Positions 7,189-16,550 of a DNA stretch of 18,218 nt are shown here, piece after piece (positions within the stretch are counted from its first letter, which is position 1; the number at the start of each line of letters is the position of its first letter). Both the position numbers and the translations under genes were made by a program. The stretch covers positions 1-18,218 of the forward strand of contig NFUO01000537.1 in the NCBI GenBank assembly GCA_002197545.1, given 5' to 3'. The DNA is from Acidobacteria subdivision 2 bacterium RH1 MAG20. Its GTDB lineage: Bacteria > Acidobacteriota > Terriglobia > Terriglobales > Acidobacteriaceae. The notes beneath the pieces were generated by a model. That model was given only the letters and a program-made list of their open reading frames with translations, made no database searches and was not told the origin of the DNA.

Positions 7189-7797
7189 ATGCTCCACACT
7201 TTTGTAGCCCTTGTCTCAGACAAACCCGGCGTCCTTACCCGAGTCGCCTCGCTCTTCCGCCGCCTCAATATCAACATCGTCTCGTTGACGGTCGGAGAGT
7301 CCGAACGCGTCGACACCTCGCGCATGACCATCGTCTGCGAGGCGCCGGAGCATGCCGCCGACCGCATCCGCGCCTCGCTCTACAAGCTGGAGATCACTGT
7401 GGACGTGGACGAGGTAGGCCGCAGCGAGGCCGTCATCCGCGAACTCTGCCTTATTAAGGTCTCCGCCGGGCCGAACGAGCCCAACGGGCTGCACTCACGC
7501 TCGCAGATCTTCGAGCTGGCCACGGTCTTTCGCGCTCGTGTCGTCGATCTCGCGCCCGAGTCCATCATGCTCGAAATGACGGGCAGTTCCAGCAAGATCG
7601 AGGGCCTACTGCAGGTGCTGCGCGAGAGCGGCTACACCATTCTTGAGGTCTCGCGCACCGGCCGCATGGCCATGCGGCGCGGCCACCACACCAGCCGCGT
7701 GCTCAAAGCGCTGGGCACGCCCAACGGCGATGCCGATCCTGATATCCCCGGCATATCCACCACCGATATTCTTCCCAACCAGTTTGACGAGCACTAA
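7189..7797 (+). CDS. ilvN: acetolactate synthase small (regulatory) subunit
   Basis: IlvN binds IlvB, raises its activity and gives feedback inhibition by branched-chain amino acids. The N-terminal ACT domain is clear: MLHTFVALVSDKPGVLTRVA, then NINIVSLTVGESE and SRMTIVC (residues 1-50), with a second ACT-like/ALS_ss_C region (LCLIKVSAG... to about residue 160) containing GSSSKIEGLLQVLRESGYTILEVSRTGRMAM. At 202 residues it is longer than the E. coli forms (about 95-165); a 30-residue hydrophilic C-terminal tail accounts for some of this. The start has GGAAAGG (7177-7183) five bases upstream. It follows a double-hairpin repeat and precedes ilvC across a long inverted repeat. Its first 19 codons have a diverged partial copy at 6546-6602. 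Confidence 0.95.
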   Translation: MLHTFVALVSDKPGVLTRVASLFRRLNINIVSLTVGESERVDTSRMTIVCEAPEHAADRIRASLYKLEITVDVDEVGRSEAVIRELCLIKVSAGPNEPNGLHSRSQIFELATVFRARVVDLAPESIMLEMTGSSSKIEGLLQVLRESGYTILEVSRTGRMAMRRGHHTSRVLKALGTPNGDADPDIPGISTTDILPNQFDEH

Positions 7798-7804
7798 AAC
7801 TTAT

Positions 7805-7914
7805 CGACCACGGATTACGCGGATAAAAACGGATGAAAGACAAGTTCATGATTCATATGATTTAGAGCAAATGCAAAAAATCTGTTTATTTTTTTATCCC
7901 GCAATCCGTGGTCG
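7805..7914 (+). repeat. long inverted repeat between ilvN and ilvC
   Basis: The left arm begins CGACCACGGATT (7805-7816) and continues ACGCGGATAAAAA. The right arm (about 7890-7914) is its reverse complement, ending AATCCGTGGTCG, with one mismatch and one indel across some 24 bases. The 60-base AT-rich interior contains TCATGATTCATATGAT, itself partly palindromic. From memory, CCACGGATTACGCGGAT-type repeats are dispersed in several phyla, so this is likely a mobile or REP-like palindrome rather than a locus-specific element. As RNA it would form a strong stem that could attenuate transcription or protect the transcript 3' end; that is inference. Confidence 0.7.
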
Positions 7915-7930
7915 TCACTTGCTTCACTGA

Positions 7931-9004
<1,074 letters not shown>

Positions 9005-9021
9005 CCGCCATTCGCAACCAA

Positions 9022-9062
9022 ACGAAGAGGCGGAGCCACTTAGCTCCGCCTTTCGTATTTTT
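9022..9062 (+). terminator. intrinsic terminator after ilvC
   Basis: Stem AGGCGGAGC/GCTCCGCCT with loop CACTTA, extended outward by ACGAA/TTCGT with a one-base bulge, then ATTTTT (9057-9062). It lies 18 bases after the ilvC stop and marks the end of the branched-chain amino acid cluster. Confidence 0.85.
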
Positions 9063-9138
9063 ACAAGGGAACCTGCACACAAAAATTCACGTATCTAGAG
9101 CATCGACTACCATAACAACAGAACTGGAGCCCCGCCCT

Positions 9139-10623
9139 ATGGAAACCGCGACCCTCCAAACCGAGCCATACTTAGTTCCAATCACACCTGCAACACCCAC
9201 ACCTCTGCCCGAGATCATCGCCGCTCTCCGCACTATCACACCTCTCGCCGGCCTCTCGGACGCTGAGTATACCTGGTTCGCCACCCACGGCTCAGAGCGC
9301 ATCAGCGATGATGACGCGATGGTCTTTCGCGAGGGCGAGCCAACCTCGCACCTCGTCTTCATTCTGCGCGGTGAGATTCACGTCCGCCGTCGCCACTCCG
9401 GCCCCATGGCGCTGTTCATCGGCCGGGCGGGCCAGATGACCGGTAAGCTTCCCTTCTCGCGCATGAAGAACTACGGCGGAGACGGCTACACCATCGGTCC
9501 CACCTGGGTGCTCGATATCCACGAGTCCCTCTTTCCCCAGATGCTTGAGGCCATCCCCTCCATGGCCCAGCGCTGTGTCTCCGTGCTGCTCGACCGCGTC
9601 CGCGAAGTGACGCGCATGGAGCAGCAGGCCGAAAAGCTCTCCGCTCTGGGCAAACTTGCAGGCAATCTCTCGCACGAACTTAACAATCCTGCTTCGGCCG
9701 CCCAGCGTTCCGCCGCCAGCCTCTTCGGCGAACTTCGGCGGTACGGCGATCAGAAGTACCGCCTGGGCGCGCTTTGTCTCGAAGCCGATCAGTCCGCTAT
9801 CTATAAAAGCTGGGTCGCTCGTACCCGCTCCAATATGGCCGATTTCTCAAACGTAGTTACGGCGTCACAAAATCCGCTCGCCGCAACCGACCGCGAAGAA
9901 CGGCTTACGGCGTGGCTCACCGCACATGGCGTTGCCGACCCATGGGACATCGCGCCTTCGCTCTCCGAGACGCGCCTCAACATCGAGCACCTTGACGACC
10001 TCGCGCGCGACGCTTCGCCGGAGCTGCTGCCCATCGCCATCAGCACCTTTGCCACGTCGCTCCGGGTCGAGCGCATGACCGAGGCCATCATCGATTCCAC
10101 GGTGCGCATCTTCGACCTCATCAGCGCCATCAAGGATTACTCCTACATGGACCAGGCACCGATCCAGGACATCGATCTTGCGCAGTCGCTAGAAACCACG
10201 CTGGCCATGTTCGCTTCACGGCTGCAAGGCATCACGGTGGAGCGCGACTTCGATCCCGCACTCCCTCCCCTGAGCGCCTATGGCAGCGAACTCAGCCAGG
10301 TCTGGACGGCACTCATCGAGAACGCAATCGAAGCCATGCGGTCGATCAACGTTTCCGGCATTCTCCGGCTCCGCACCTGCCTCGCCGGCAGCATGGCCTT
10401 CGTCGAGGTCTGGGACAACGGCCCCGGAGTCGATCCCGCCATCCAATCCCGCATCTTCGAGCCCTTCTTCACCACGAAGGCTCCCGGGCATGGCCTTGGC
10501 CTCGGCCTCGATACCGCCCAGCGCATCGTCAGCCGACACTCCGGCTTTCTTACCGTCGAATCCACACCCGGTGCCACGTGTTTCCAGGTACGGCTTCCCC
10601 TGGACCAAGCGCAGGCCTACTAA
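9139..10623 (+). CDS. sensor histidine kinase with N-terminal cyclic-nucleotide-binding-like domain
   Basis: A 494-residue soluble kinase with no membrane segment. Residues about 36-150 form a Crp-like beta-barrel domain (VFREGEPTSHLVFILRGEIHVRRR), but where a canonical phosphate-binding cassette would carry FGE...R it reads GKLPFSRMKNYGGDGYT, so cAMP binding is doubtful. The dimerisation/phosphoacceptor helix LSALGKLAGNLSHELNNPA puts the His at 179. The HATPase_c domain follows: N-box IENAIEAM (Asn395), G1 DNGPGVD (426-432), F-box FEPFF (440-444) and G2 GHGLGLGLD (450-458). GGAG lies nine bases before the ATG. No response regulator is adjacent, so its target cannot be read from context. The preceding ilvC terminator and the following hairpin make it a single-gene unit. 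Confidence 0.92.
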   Translation: METATLQTEPYLVPITPATPTPLPEIIAALRTITPLAGLSDAEYTWFATHGSERISDDDAMVFREGEPTSHLVFILRGEIHVRRRHSGPMALFIGRAGQMTGKLPFSRMKNYGGDGYTIGPTWVLDIHESLFPQMLEAIPSMAQRCVSVLLDRVREVTRMEQQAEKLSALGKLAGNLSHELNNPASAAQRSAASLFGELRRYGDQKYRLGALCLEADQSAIYKSWVARTRSNMADFSNVVTASQNPLAATDREERLTAWLTAHGVADPWDIAPSLSETRLNIEHLDDLARDASPELLPIAISTFATSLRVERMTEAIIDSTVRIFDLISAIKDYSYMDQAPIQDIDLAQSLETTLAMFASRLQGITVERDFDPALPPLSAYGSELSQVWTALIENAIEAMRSINVSGILRLRTCLAGSMAFVEVWDNGPGVDPAIQSRIFEPFFTTKAPGHGLGLGLDTAQRIVSRHSGFLTVESTPGATCFQVRLPLDQAQAY

Positions 10624-10627
10624 CGCA

Positions 10628-10657
10628 GAACGGGAGAGGCCTCAGCCTCTCCCGTTC
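10628..10657. terminator. hairpin between converging genes, probable bidirectional terminator
   Basis: Perfect 13-bp stem GAACGGGAGAGGC / GCCTCTCCCGTTC with loop CTCA, five bases after the kinase stop and fifteen bases beyond the leftward DUF427 stop. No T-run follows on either strand, so it may work as a Rho-independent-like barrier or with Rho. Confidence 0.7.
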
Positions 10658-10671
10658 GAATCATTACCTAA

Positions 10672-10956
10672 TTACTTCGTAACTTCCACGCCCCGCCAAA
10701 AGGCGATGTGATGCTTCACATTGCGCGCCGCAGGCTTCGGATCGGGGTAATACCAGGCCGCATCCTGATTTTCCTGTTCATCTACGATAATCGTGTAGTA
10801 GCGCGCCTGCCCCTTCCATGGGCAACTGGAGGTCGTCGAACTAGGTCTCAAAAACTCTCGCTTGACCGTCTCTTCCGGGAAGTAAATATTTCCCTCGACT
10901 GTCTCATATGTCTCGCTTTCGGCCAGCGTCTGGCCATTCCATACCGCCTTCGCCAT
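10672..10956 (-). CDS. DUF427 domain-containing protein
   Basis: A 94-residue single-domain protein of the DUF427 family, whose biochemical role is not established. Family signatures are all present: AVWNGQTLAES, EGNIYFPEETVKREFL, the conserved SCPWKGQARYY block near residues 44-54, DAAWYYPDPKPAA and the ending VKHHIAFWRGVEV. An AAAGG sits 8-9 bases before the ATG. It is the last gene of a leftward run that includes topA and dprA, 157 bases beyond the unknown 141-residue gene; that gap shows no gene or convincing terminator. It converges on the kinase gene with a strong hairpin between them. Confidence 0.9.
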   Translation of the reverse strand: MAKAVWNGQTLAESETYETVEGNIYFPEETVKREFLRPSSTTSSCPWKGQARYYTIIVDEQENQDAAWYYPDPKPAARNVKHHIAFWRGVEVTK

Positions 10957-11113
10957 TGTTCGCTACCTTTATTTTCAATAAGTTACAGGCGAGGCGCCGC
11001 CTATATGAGACACCCAGCGAGGCCATTACCTCCGGAGTCCACAACCCATTTGTAACAGAAATGATGCTAAAAGGGAAAGCCCAGCCCGCTCGATCCCACC
11101 CATTCCCCGTCTT

Positions 11114-11539
11114 CTATGCGGGCGTCGCGGCAGGAGCGAACCGCTTCAAAAACTCTTCATATCTGGCCTTTGCAGGCGGATATTTCTCAATCAGTGCCGC
11201 CGTCTGCTTCATAAACAAGTTGCCCGACTGCTTCTCGGTTTCGGCATGGAAGTGGTGGAACTTCGCGTAGAGCAAGATGCCCTCCACATTCGACTCTAAA
11301 AAGAGTTCAGCATCGATTGCTCCATGCAATACCAGTGATGCGGCCATCTCCCAGTAGCTCAGCGCCTGACGCCAGCACACGTTCTTCTCCGACGACGTGT
11401 CCCTCGAAACCGCGCGCAGCTCTTCCAACGTCTTCGGCTTGAACTCGAAGACCATAAACCGCCTCGCCTGCCGCAAAGTCTCTTCTCGCCGAAGCTCATA
11501 AAGCCTCAGTACCATCTCAGCATCTGTCGCTGTTGCCAT
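11114..11539 (-). CDS. hypothetical helical protein
   Basis: A 141-residue, apparently all-helical cytoplasmic protein with no signal peptide or membrane segment. I do not know a named family; similar sequences seem to occur in other Acidobacteriota (from memory, not checked). Visible blocks are EMVLRLYELRREETLRQARRF at the start, FEFKPKTLEELRAV, a central aromatic-rich SYWEMAASLVLHGAID and a C-terminal KYPPAKARYEEFLKRF helix. It starts 24 bases after topA on the same strand, with AAGGA about 7 bases before its ATG, so it is probably cotranscribed with topA. Whether it works with topoisomerase I is unknown. Confidence 0.8.
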   Translation of the reverse strand: MATATDAEMVLRLYELRREETLRQARRFMVFEFKPKTLEELRAVSRDTSSEKNVCWRQALSYWEMAASLVLHGAIDAELFLESNVEGILLYAKFHHFHAETEKQSGNLFMKQTAALIEKYPPAKARYEEFLKRFAPAATPA

Positions 11540-11563
11540 TCGCTTTTCCTTATCGTCTTTTAT

Positions 11564-14356
11564 TTACGCAACACTTTCGACCACGGGACGCGTCTTTTCC
11601 GGATCGGGCTTCTCTATCACCGGAGCTGGCGCAGGCCCGGCAATCTTCTTCTCGTAGCTGCACTCCGGAGTCGTCGGCTCTTCTTCAGGAGCACCCTTCT
11701 TCTTCCGTCTCTTGGGCAACGCCTCACAATTATTCGGGCAGACCAGATATGTCCCCTGATCGTTCGTTACCTCCAGCAGATACGGACTATCACCCTTCGG
11801 GCAGGCCTTATTCACCAACTTCAAATTCGAAGCAAAGTCGCATTTCGGATACTTCACGCATCCATAGAAGGTGTCTCCACGCTTCGTCTTGCGCACGGCG
11901 ATCTCGCTGCCGCACTTCGGGCATGGAACTTCCAGCAGCTCCTGCTTGATGTACTTGCACTTTGGATAACCGCTGCAACTGATGAACTCGCCATACTGCC
12001 CATTCCGAAGCAGCAACGGCTTGCCGCACTTCGGACACATCTCTTCCAACTGCACCGGAGGCTTCTGCTGCACCTTCTGCGTCAGCTTGCGAATCGTCTT
12101 GCAGGGTGGGTCCTCGTTGTATCCGGGGCAAGCCATAAACGGCCCCCACGGTCCATTCCGCAGCACCATCACGCGTCCGCAGTTGTCGCAGAACTCTTCT
12201 TCAGGAACGTCGTCCGCACCCGGAGCGCTCAGGTCCGGCTTGGCGGCAAAATTCTCCTTGGTAAAGTCGCAGCTCACCGGCTCGACGGTTATCTTCTTTC
12301 CCCGCTCAGCCGCTGCATTGATCGACGCCGACAACTCCTTCGTGTCATCGACCTCTTTCGAATACTCGATAACGTCGTCGGTCGTCGCCTTCACGATCAT
12401 AGGGAACTCGAACGCAGCCGTCACCTTCTTGGTAACCGCCTTCGCATCCTTCTTCCACGGTCCAGCCGCTATCGTCATCGGTTTTACTTTGGTGAAGTTG
12501 CTGCACGAGTAGAAGCTGCCGAACTTGCCCCACTTCAGAATCAGCGGGCTTCCGCATTTATCGCAGACCTCGTCCGTTGCCTGCTCCATGCGCTTCACGT
12601 CTTCCATCTGCGTGCTGGCGACCTTCAACTCTTTTTCAAAGTGGTCGTAGAAGCCGGTCAGCAGATCGGTCCACCGCTCCTCGCCTTCTTCCACTGCGTC
12701 GAGTTCACCTTCAAGCGTCGCCGTGTACTGCGTGTCGAAGATGTATGGAAAGTTCTTCACCAGCAGCCCGGTGACGACCGTGCCAATCTCCGTCGGTACA
12801 AACTTCGACTGGATCTTTTTCACATAATCACGGTCCTGAATCGTATTAATGATCGACGCGTATGTGGAAGGCCGCCCAATCCCCTGCTCTTCGAGCGTCT
12901 TCACCAGACTTGCTTCGTTGTACCGCGGAGGAGGCTCAGTGAACTTCTGCTCCGGGTCAATCGACTGCATCGCCAACGATTGCCCATCCTTCACCTCCGG
13001 CAGTATCGTGTCCTCCGAGCCGCCCTCCCAGATAGCAAGAAACCCGTCGAACTTCAACACCGATCCGCTCACTCGAAAGTCATAAGTCCTGTCCGCTTTG
13101 GCCGCAATTTCGATTGTCGTTTGATCGAAGATGGCCGGCATCATCTGCGACGAGACAAACCTTTGCCAGATCATCTTGTAGAGTCGGTACTGCTCATCGC
13201 TGAGCCATTTTTTGATTGAATCGGGCGTGTACTCCACACGCGTGGGCCGGATTGCTTCATGTGCATCCTGGGCGTCTTTCTTGCCCTTATAGTCGATTGG
13301 CTTATCTGGAAGGTACTTCGGCCCCAGGTTGTTTTTGACGTAGCTTCGCGCCTCCACAATAGAGTCGGGCGAAACTCGCGTCGAATCGGTACGCATGTAC
13401 GTGATGAGACCGACTGTGCCGTCCGTGCCTATCTCGACGCCTTCATACAATCGCTGCGCAACGCCCATCGTCCGCCGCACATTGAAGCCCAGCCGCGACG
13501 AGGCATCCTGCTGCAATTTACTTGTAATATAAGGAGCCAGCGGATTTCGCTTCCGCTCTTTCCGTTCGACCTGCGTTACCGACCACGCAGCTTTCTTAAG
13601 CTCCGCGACGACCAGGTCCGTCTGCTCTTCATTCGACAGCGCACCCGAGAGGAACAGTTCTTTCCCCTCTTTATCCTTTCCATTTGCAACCCGCGCCGGG
13701 ACTCCATCGATACCGGTAAATCGAGCGACAAACTCTTCGCTGGGAGAAGATTTCAGCTTCGCGCCAATCGTCCAGTATTCCACTGGCTTGAAGTTGTTAA
13801 TCTCCAGCTCTCGCTCCACGATCAGGCGCAGGGCCACGGTCTGCACACGTCCCGCGCTCAATCCACGGCGCACTTTATCCCACAGTAGCGGAGAAACCTG
13901 ATACCCCACCAGCCGGTCCAAAACGCGCCGCGTCTGCTGCGCGTCCACCAGGTTCTCATCTACATCGCGAGCATGGGCAAACGCAGCCTGCACGGCCTTC
14001 TTCGTAATCTCGTTGAACGTCACCCGCCTGATCTTCGACTTGTCCTTCATCACCGGCAGAAGCTGGATCGACAGATGCGCGGCAATCGCCTCGCCTTCGC
14101 GGTCCGGGTCAGGCGCCAGGTAGACCATGTCTGCCTTCGCCGCCAGTTTCTTCAGCCGCTCTACAATCTTTTCTTTGCCCGGAGACACAATCAGCGTCGG
14201 CTCAAACGTCCGCTTCTTCAGTTCCACTCCGATGTCGTTCTTCGGCAGGTCCATGATGTGCCCAATCGAGGCCTCCACCACGTAGTCGCTGCCGAGATAT
14301 TTATTGATCGTCTTCGCCTTCGCCGGCGATTCCACGATCACAAGTGATTTAGCCAT
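11564..14356 (-). CDS. topA: DNA topoisomerase I
   Basis: Type IA topoisomerase that relaxes negative supercoils; 930 residues, somewhat longer than E. coli TopA (865). The Toprim domain spans about 1-120 with Glu9 (VESPAKAKTI) and the acidic triad DPDRE (83-87). The gate domains carry SAGRVQTVALRLIVERE (167-183) and the catalytic Tyr320 in GLITYMRTDS. The C-terminus holds five zinc-ribbon-like units beginning at C598, C723, C774, C812 and C852. The first is unusual: its cysteine pairs are C598/C601 and C618/C696, with about 77 residues inserted between the last two. The fifth has lost its second cysteine (CPKGD). A KRRKKK basic stretch and a Pro-rich tail end the protein. AAGGG lies just upstream of the ATG. 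It is followed at 24 bases by an unknown gene on the same strand. Confidence 0.97.
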   Translation of the reverse strand: MAKSLVIVESPAKAKTINKYLGSDYVVEASIGHIMDLPKNDIGVELKKRTFEPTLIVSPGKEKIVERLKKLAAKADMVYLAPDPDREGEAIAAHLSIQLLPVMKDKSKIRRVTFNEITKKAVQAAFAHARDVDENLVDAQQTRRVLDRLVGYQVSPLLWDKVRRGLSAGRVQTVALRLIVERELEINNFKPVEYWTIGAKLKSSPSEEFVARFTGIDGVPARVANGKDKEGKELFLSGALSNEEQTDLVVAELKKAAWSVTQVERKERKRNPLAPYITSKLQQDASSRLGFNVRRTMGVAQRLYEGVEIGTDGTVGLITYMRTDSTRVSPDSIVEARSYVKNNLGPKYLPDKPIDYKGKKDAQDAHEAIRPTRVEYTPDSIKKWLSDEQYRLYKMIWQRFVSSQMMPAIFDQTTIEIAAKADRTYDFRVSGSVLKFDGFLAIWEGGSEDTILPEVKDGQSLAMQSIDPEQKFTEPPPRYNEASLVKTLEEQGIGRPSTYASIINTIQDRDYVKKIQSKFVPTEIGTVVTGLLVKNFPYIFDTQYTATLEGELDAVEEGEERWTDLLTGFYDHFEKELKVASTQMEDVKRMEQATDEVCDKCGSPLILKWGKFGSFYSCSNFTKVKPMTIAAGPWKKDAKAVTKKVTAAFEFPMIVKATTDDVIEYSKEVDDTKELSASINAAAERGKKITVEPVSCDFTKENFAAKPDLSAPGADDVPEEEFCDNCGRVMVLRNGPWGPFMACPGYNEDPPCKTIRKLTQKVQQKPPVQLEEMCPKCGKPLLLRNGQYGEFISCSGYPKCKYIKQELLEVPCPKCGSEIAVRKTKRGDTFYGCVKYPKCDFASNLKLVNKACPKGDSPYLLEVTNDQGTYLVCPNNCEALPKRRKKKGAPEEEPTTPECSYEKKIAGPAPAPVIEKPDPEKTRPVVESVA

Positions 14357-14562
14357 TCGTTCCCTTCATCTACCAAAAACCGCTACCTAATAAAAGTTCC
14401 GTCACGCAGGATTCCAATGCGAACCTAACACGAGTTGCCAGAAATATGCGAACCCGGCAGTTCTGAAAAGCCCAAAATTCGTTCAAAATCTATACCGATA
14501 GACTGTTCCTCTCCCATTCCGTCTGCAGGTAACATACGGAAGCCTATCTACAATGATCATCG

Positions 14563-15750
14563 CTAGAAGGAGCGCACGTAATTCTTACCTGGTAACTGCC
14601 TCACCCGGCCCGCAAGCTCCAGTTCAAACAGCGCCGTAAAGATCTCAGCAGACCCCAACTCCGCCTCCAGCCGCTCAATCAGATCATCGAGTTGCGTCGA
14701 TTCATCATGCCGTAGCCTGTCCAGAACCATCTGCTCATGCTCCGGCAGCGGCTTGTTGCTAAATAGAGATGCACTCTCCACGATCTTCGATTCATCCTGC
14801 CCCGACGCACCGAGTTCGTTCTCCAGTTGCAGCCGGATCTCGGAAGGCAGGTCTTCCCATACGTCCTCCCATGTCGCCGTGAGCTTAGCCCCCTGCTTAA
14901 TCAGCGTGTTAGGCCCCCACGCATTTTTGTTCGTCACGTTGCCCGGGACAGCATAGACGTCGCGATTCTGTTCCATCGCGCACCGGGCCGTAATGCGGGT
15001 CCCGCTGTACTCCGCCGCCTCAATCACCAGCACGCCCATGCTCATCCCGCTCAAAATTCTGTTCCGAATCGGGAAATTCTGCGGAGCCGGAAACGTTCCC
15101 AGAGGGTACTCACTTACAATCGTTCCACCCGACGCAACAATACTCTCCGCCAGTTTTTTGTTCTCCTTCGGGTAGATCACATCGATCCCCGTTCCCCACA
15201 CCGCCACTGTCTTTCCACCTGCTTCGATGGCTCCCTTATGCGCGGCTGTGTCCACTCCCCGCGCCATCCCGCTGAAGATCACCAGCCGCCGGTTCGCTAG
15301 ATCGCGCGACAACATCTCTGCCATCCCTGCACCATAAGGCGAAGGATGCCGCGTGCCCACCACAGCAATTCCCGGCCGCGCCAGCAACTCTGCATTTCCG
15401 CGAATCCAGAGCACCGCTGGCGGATCATAAATCTCCCGCAATCGTTCTGGATAAGCCTCGTCATCCTGCGTCAAAATACTTCCACCCGCCTCCGCCACAC
15501 GCCGTATCTCGTCCTCAGCCGCAGCTCGCGCCTTACCCTCAAAGATAAATTGCGCCGACTGCGCCGGCATTCCCGTCGCTTCCAACTCCGTCAACGAAGC
15601 CTCAAACAACCGCGCTGCCGCCCCCAGCGCCTTTACCGCCTTGGAGATCCTCGTAGGCCCCATCCCCGGTGTCAAGGTCAACGCCATCCATGCCAGCCGA
15701 GCCCATTCGCGCAACGCACCGTTCACAACATTCTGCTGTGACAAACCCAT
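14563..15750 (-). CDS. dprA: DNA-processing protein DprA
   Basis: DprA (Smf) binds incoming single-stranded DNA and loads RecA during natural transformation. From ATG 15750 it has 395 residues. The N-terminal helical SAM-like region (LTPGMGPTRISKAVKAL) precedes the Rossmann-like core: GIAVVGTRHPSPYG, FSGMARGVDTAAHKGAI, GTGIDVIYPKEN, SEYPLGTFPAPQNFPIRNRI and VPGNVTNKNAWGPNTLIKQGA. A C-terminal winged-helix (DprA_WH) follows, ending LELAGRVRQLPGKNYVR. The start was chosen because GGAGG lies five bases upstream; an in-frame GTG at 15768 would put that site inside the coding region. It is 34 bases downstream of the DoxX-like gene and 206 bases upstream of topA, a gap that holds no gene I can see. 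Confidence 0.95.
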   Translation of the reverse strand: MGLSQQNVVNGALREWARLAWMALTLTPGMGPTRISKAVKALGAAARLFEASLTELEATGMPAQSAQFIFEGKARAAAEDEIRRVAEAGGSILTQDDEAYPERLREIYDPPAVLWIRGNAELLARPGIAVVGTRHPSPYGAGMAEMLSRDLANRRLVIFSGMARGVDTAAHKGAIEAGGKTVAVWGTGIDVIYPKENKKLAESIVASGGTIVSEYPLGTFPAPQNFPIRNRILSGMSMGVLVIEAAEYSGTRITARCAMEQNRDVYAVPGNVTNKNAWGPNTLIKQGAKLTATWEDVWEDLPSEIRLQLENELGASGQDESKIVESASLFSNKPLPEHEQMVLDRLRHDESTQLDDLIERLEAELGSAEIFTALFELELAGRVRQLPGKNYVRSF

Positions 15751-15755
15751 CCATT

Positions 15756-15760
15756 CCTCC
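15756..15760 (-). promoter_or_regulatory. ribosome binding site deciding the dprA start
   Basis: CCTCC on the plus strand reads GGAGG on the minus strand, five bases before the ATG at 15750. This favours 15750 over the in-frame GTG at 15768. Confidence 0.7.
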
Positions 15761-15784
15761 GAGCCCACAATCTAAAACGCAGCT

Positions 15785-16543
15785 TCAACGGTCAGCTTGC
15801 CGCAAAGCTCCTGCCAACGCAAACGACCCGCCGCTGAACGCCAGAGCCACCATCGCGCTCGTCCACTCATTTCCATTGTGAACAGCCGCCACCACTCTCG
15901 GCGTATGGAGCACAATGACCCACAGCAAAAACATCAATCCCAGCAAAGTCGCAGCCAGACGCCCTTGCACCTTCGTCGCGATACTCAAAGCAGCGACAAT
16001 AAACACAACTCCCACAAAGTAAGCCCAGAACAGATGCCCCGGAATCCATGCCGGCACCAACGTCGCTACAAACTTCGCATACATGAAGTGTTGAACTCCA
16101 AAGACCACAAGCGCCGCCGCAAAGAGAAGCCGCCCCACTACCACAAGGCCCTCCGGCGAGGCAGAAGGCCCGAAATCCAACGACTCCAAACCGCCAGCCA
16201 GCACTAATGCAACCGCGCCCAGAGCCAGAACTTCACACCCACTCGTCCACGGGCCGGGATCATGCACATCCGCGAACAGTCGTGGCACAAAAACAAACAA
16301 CACTCGCAACAGAAAAGCCGCTGCCAGCAAGGCCGCTGCCAACCTCTCCCACATCCTCAACGCGATGCACACACCAGCGACAACGAACCCCGCGCCAATC
16401 AGCCACGCCAAAGCCCCTGTTTCAACAGTCCACGGAGGTCCCGGCGCCGGCCCGTTTCCTCTCGCATGGAAGAGATACAGAAGCCCAAAAAGCGCCATTG
16501 CCGCGCCAAACAAAATACGGCCAACCCTGCTCAATCCGTCCAC
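15785..16543 (-). CDS. tandem DoxX-like membrane protein
   Basis: An integral membrane protein of 252 residues with about eight hydrophobic segments. The two halves align to each other: each starts VGR(I/L)LF followed by small residues and FG, and each has RLAA..LL...FLL, then PR(L/V)....VH and WTS, then a last helix ending LAG. This is an internal duplication of a four-helix DoxX/DoxD-like unit. The family's biochemical role is generally unclear (redox-linked in some members), so no function is assigned. A TTG at 16564 is in frame, but GGAGG (16551-16555) followed seven bases later by GTG at 16543 is the better start. It probably belongs to a leftward transcript with dprA, 34 bases downstream. 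Confidence 0.8.
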   Translation of the reverse strand: MDGLSRVGRILFGAAMALFGLLYLFHARGNGPAPGPPWTVETGALAWLIGAGFVVAGVCIALRMWERLAAALLAAAFLLRVLFVFVPRLFADVHDPGPWTSGCEVLALGAVALVLAGGLESLDFGPSASPEGLVVVGRLLFAAALVVFGVQHFMYAKFVATLVPAWIPGHLFWAYFVGVVFIVAALSIATKVQGRLAATLLGLMFLLWVIVLHTPRVVAAVHNGNEWTSAMVALAFSGGSFALAGALRQADR

Positions 16544-16550
16544 AGTAGAA

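Noticed and set aside
10957..11113. GGCGAGGCGCCGCC in the gap between the DUF427 gene and the 141-residue unknown
   Set aside because: Short GC palindrome without a T-run or partner structure; not enough to call a terminator.
13259..13888. 209-codon plus-strand frame opposite topA
   Set aside because: Arg/Leu-rich shadow across the topoisomerase gate domains; no family signal.
14357..14562. Possible promoter elements and a repeated TGCGAACC in the dprA-topA gap
   Set aside because: TATAGATT-like and TTGAAC-like strings occur on the minus strand but not with convincing spacing, and the 8-base repeat is too short to call. I see nothing firm in this gap.
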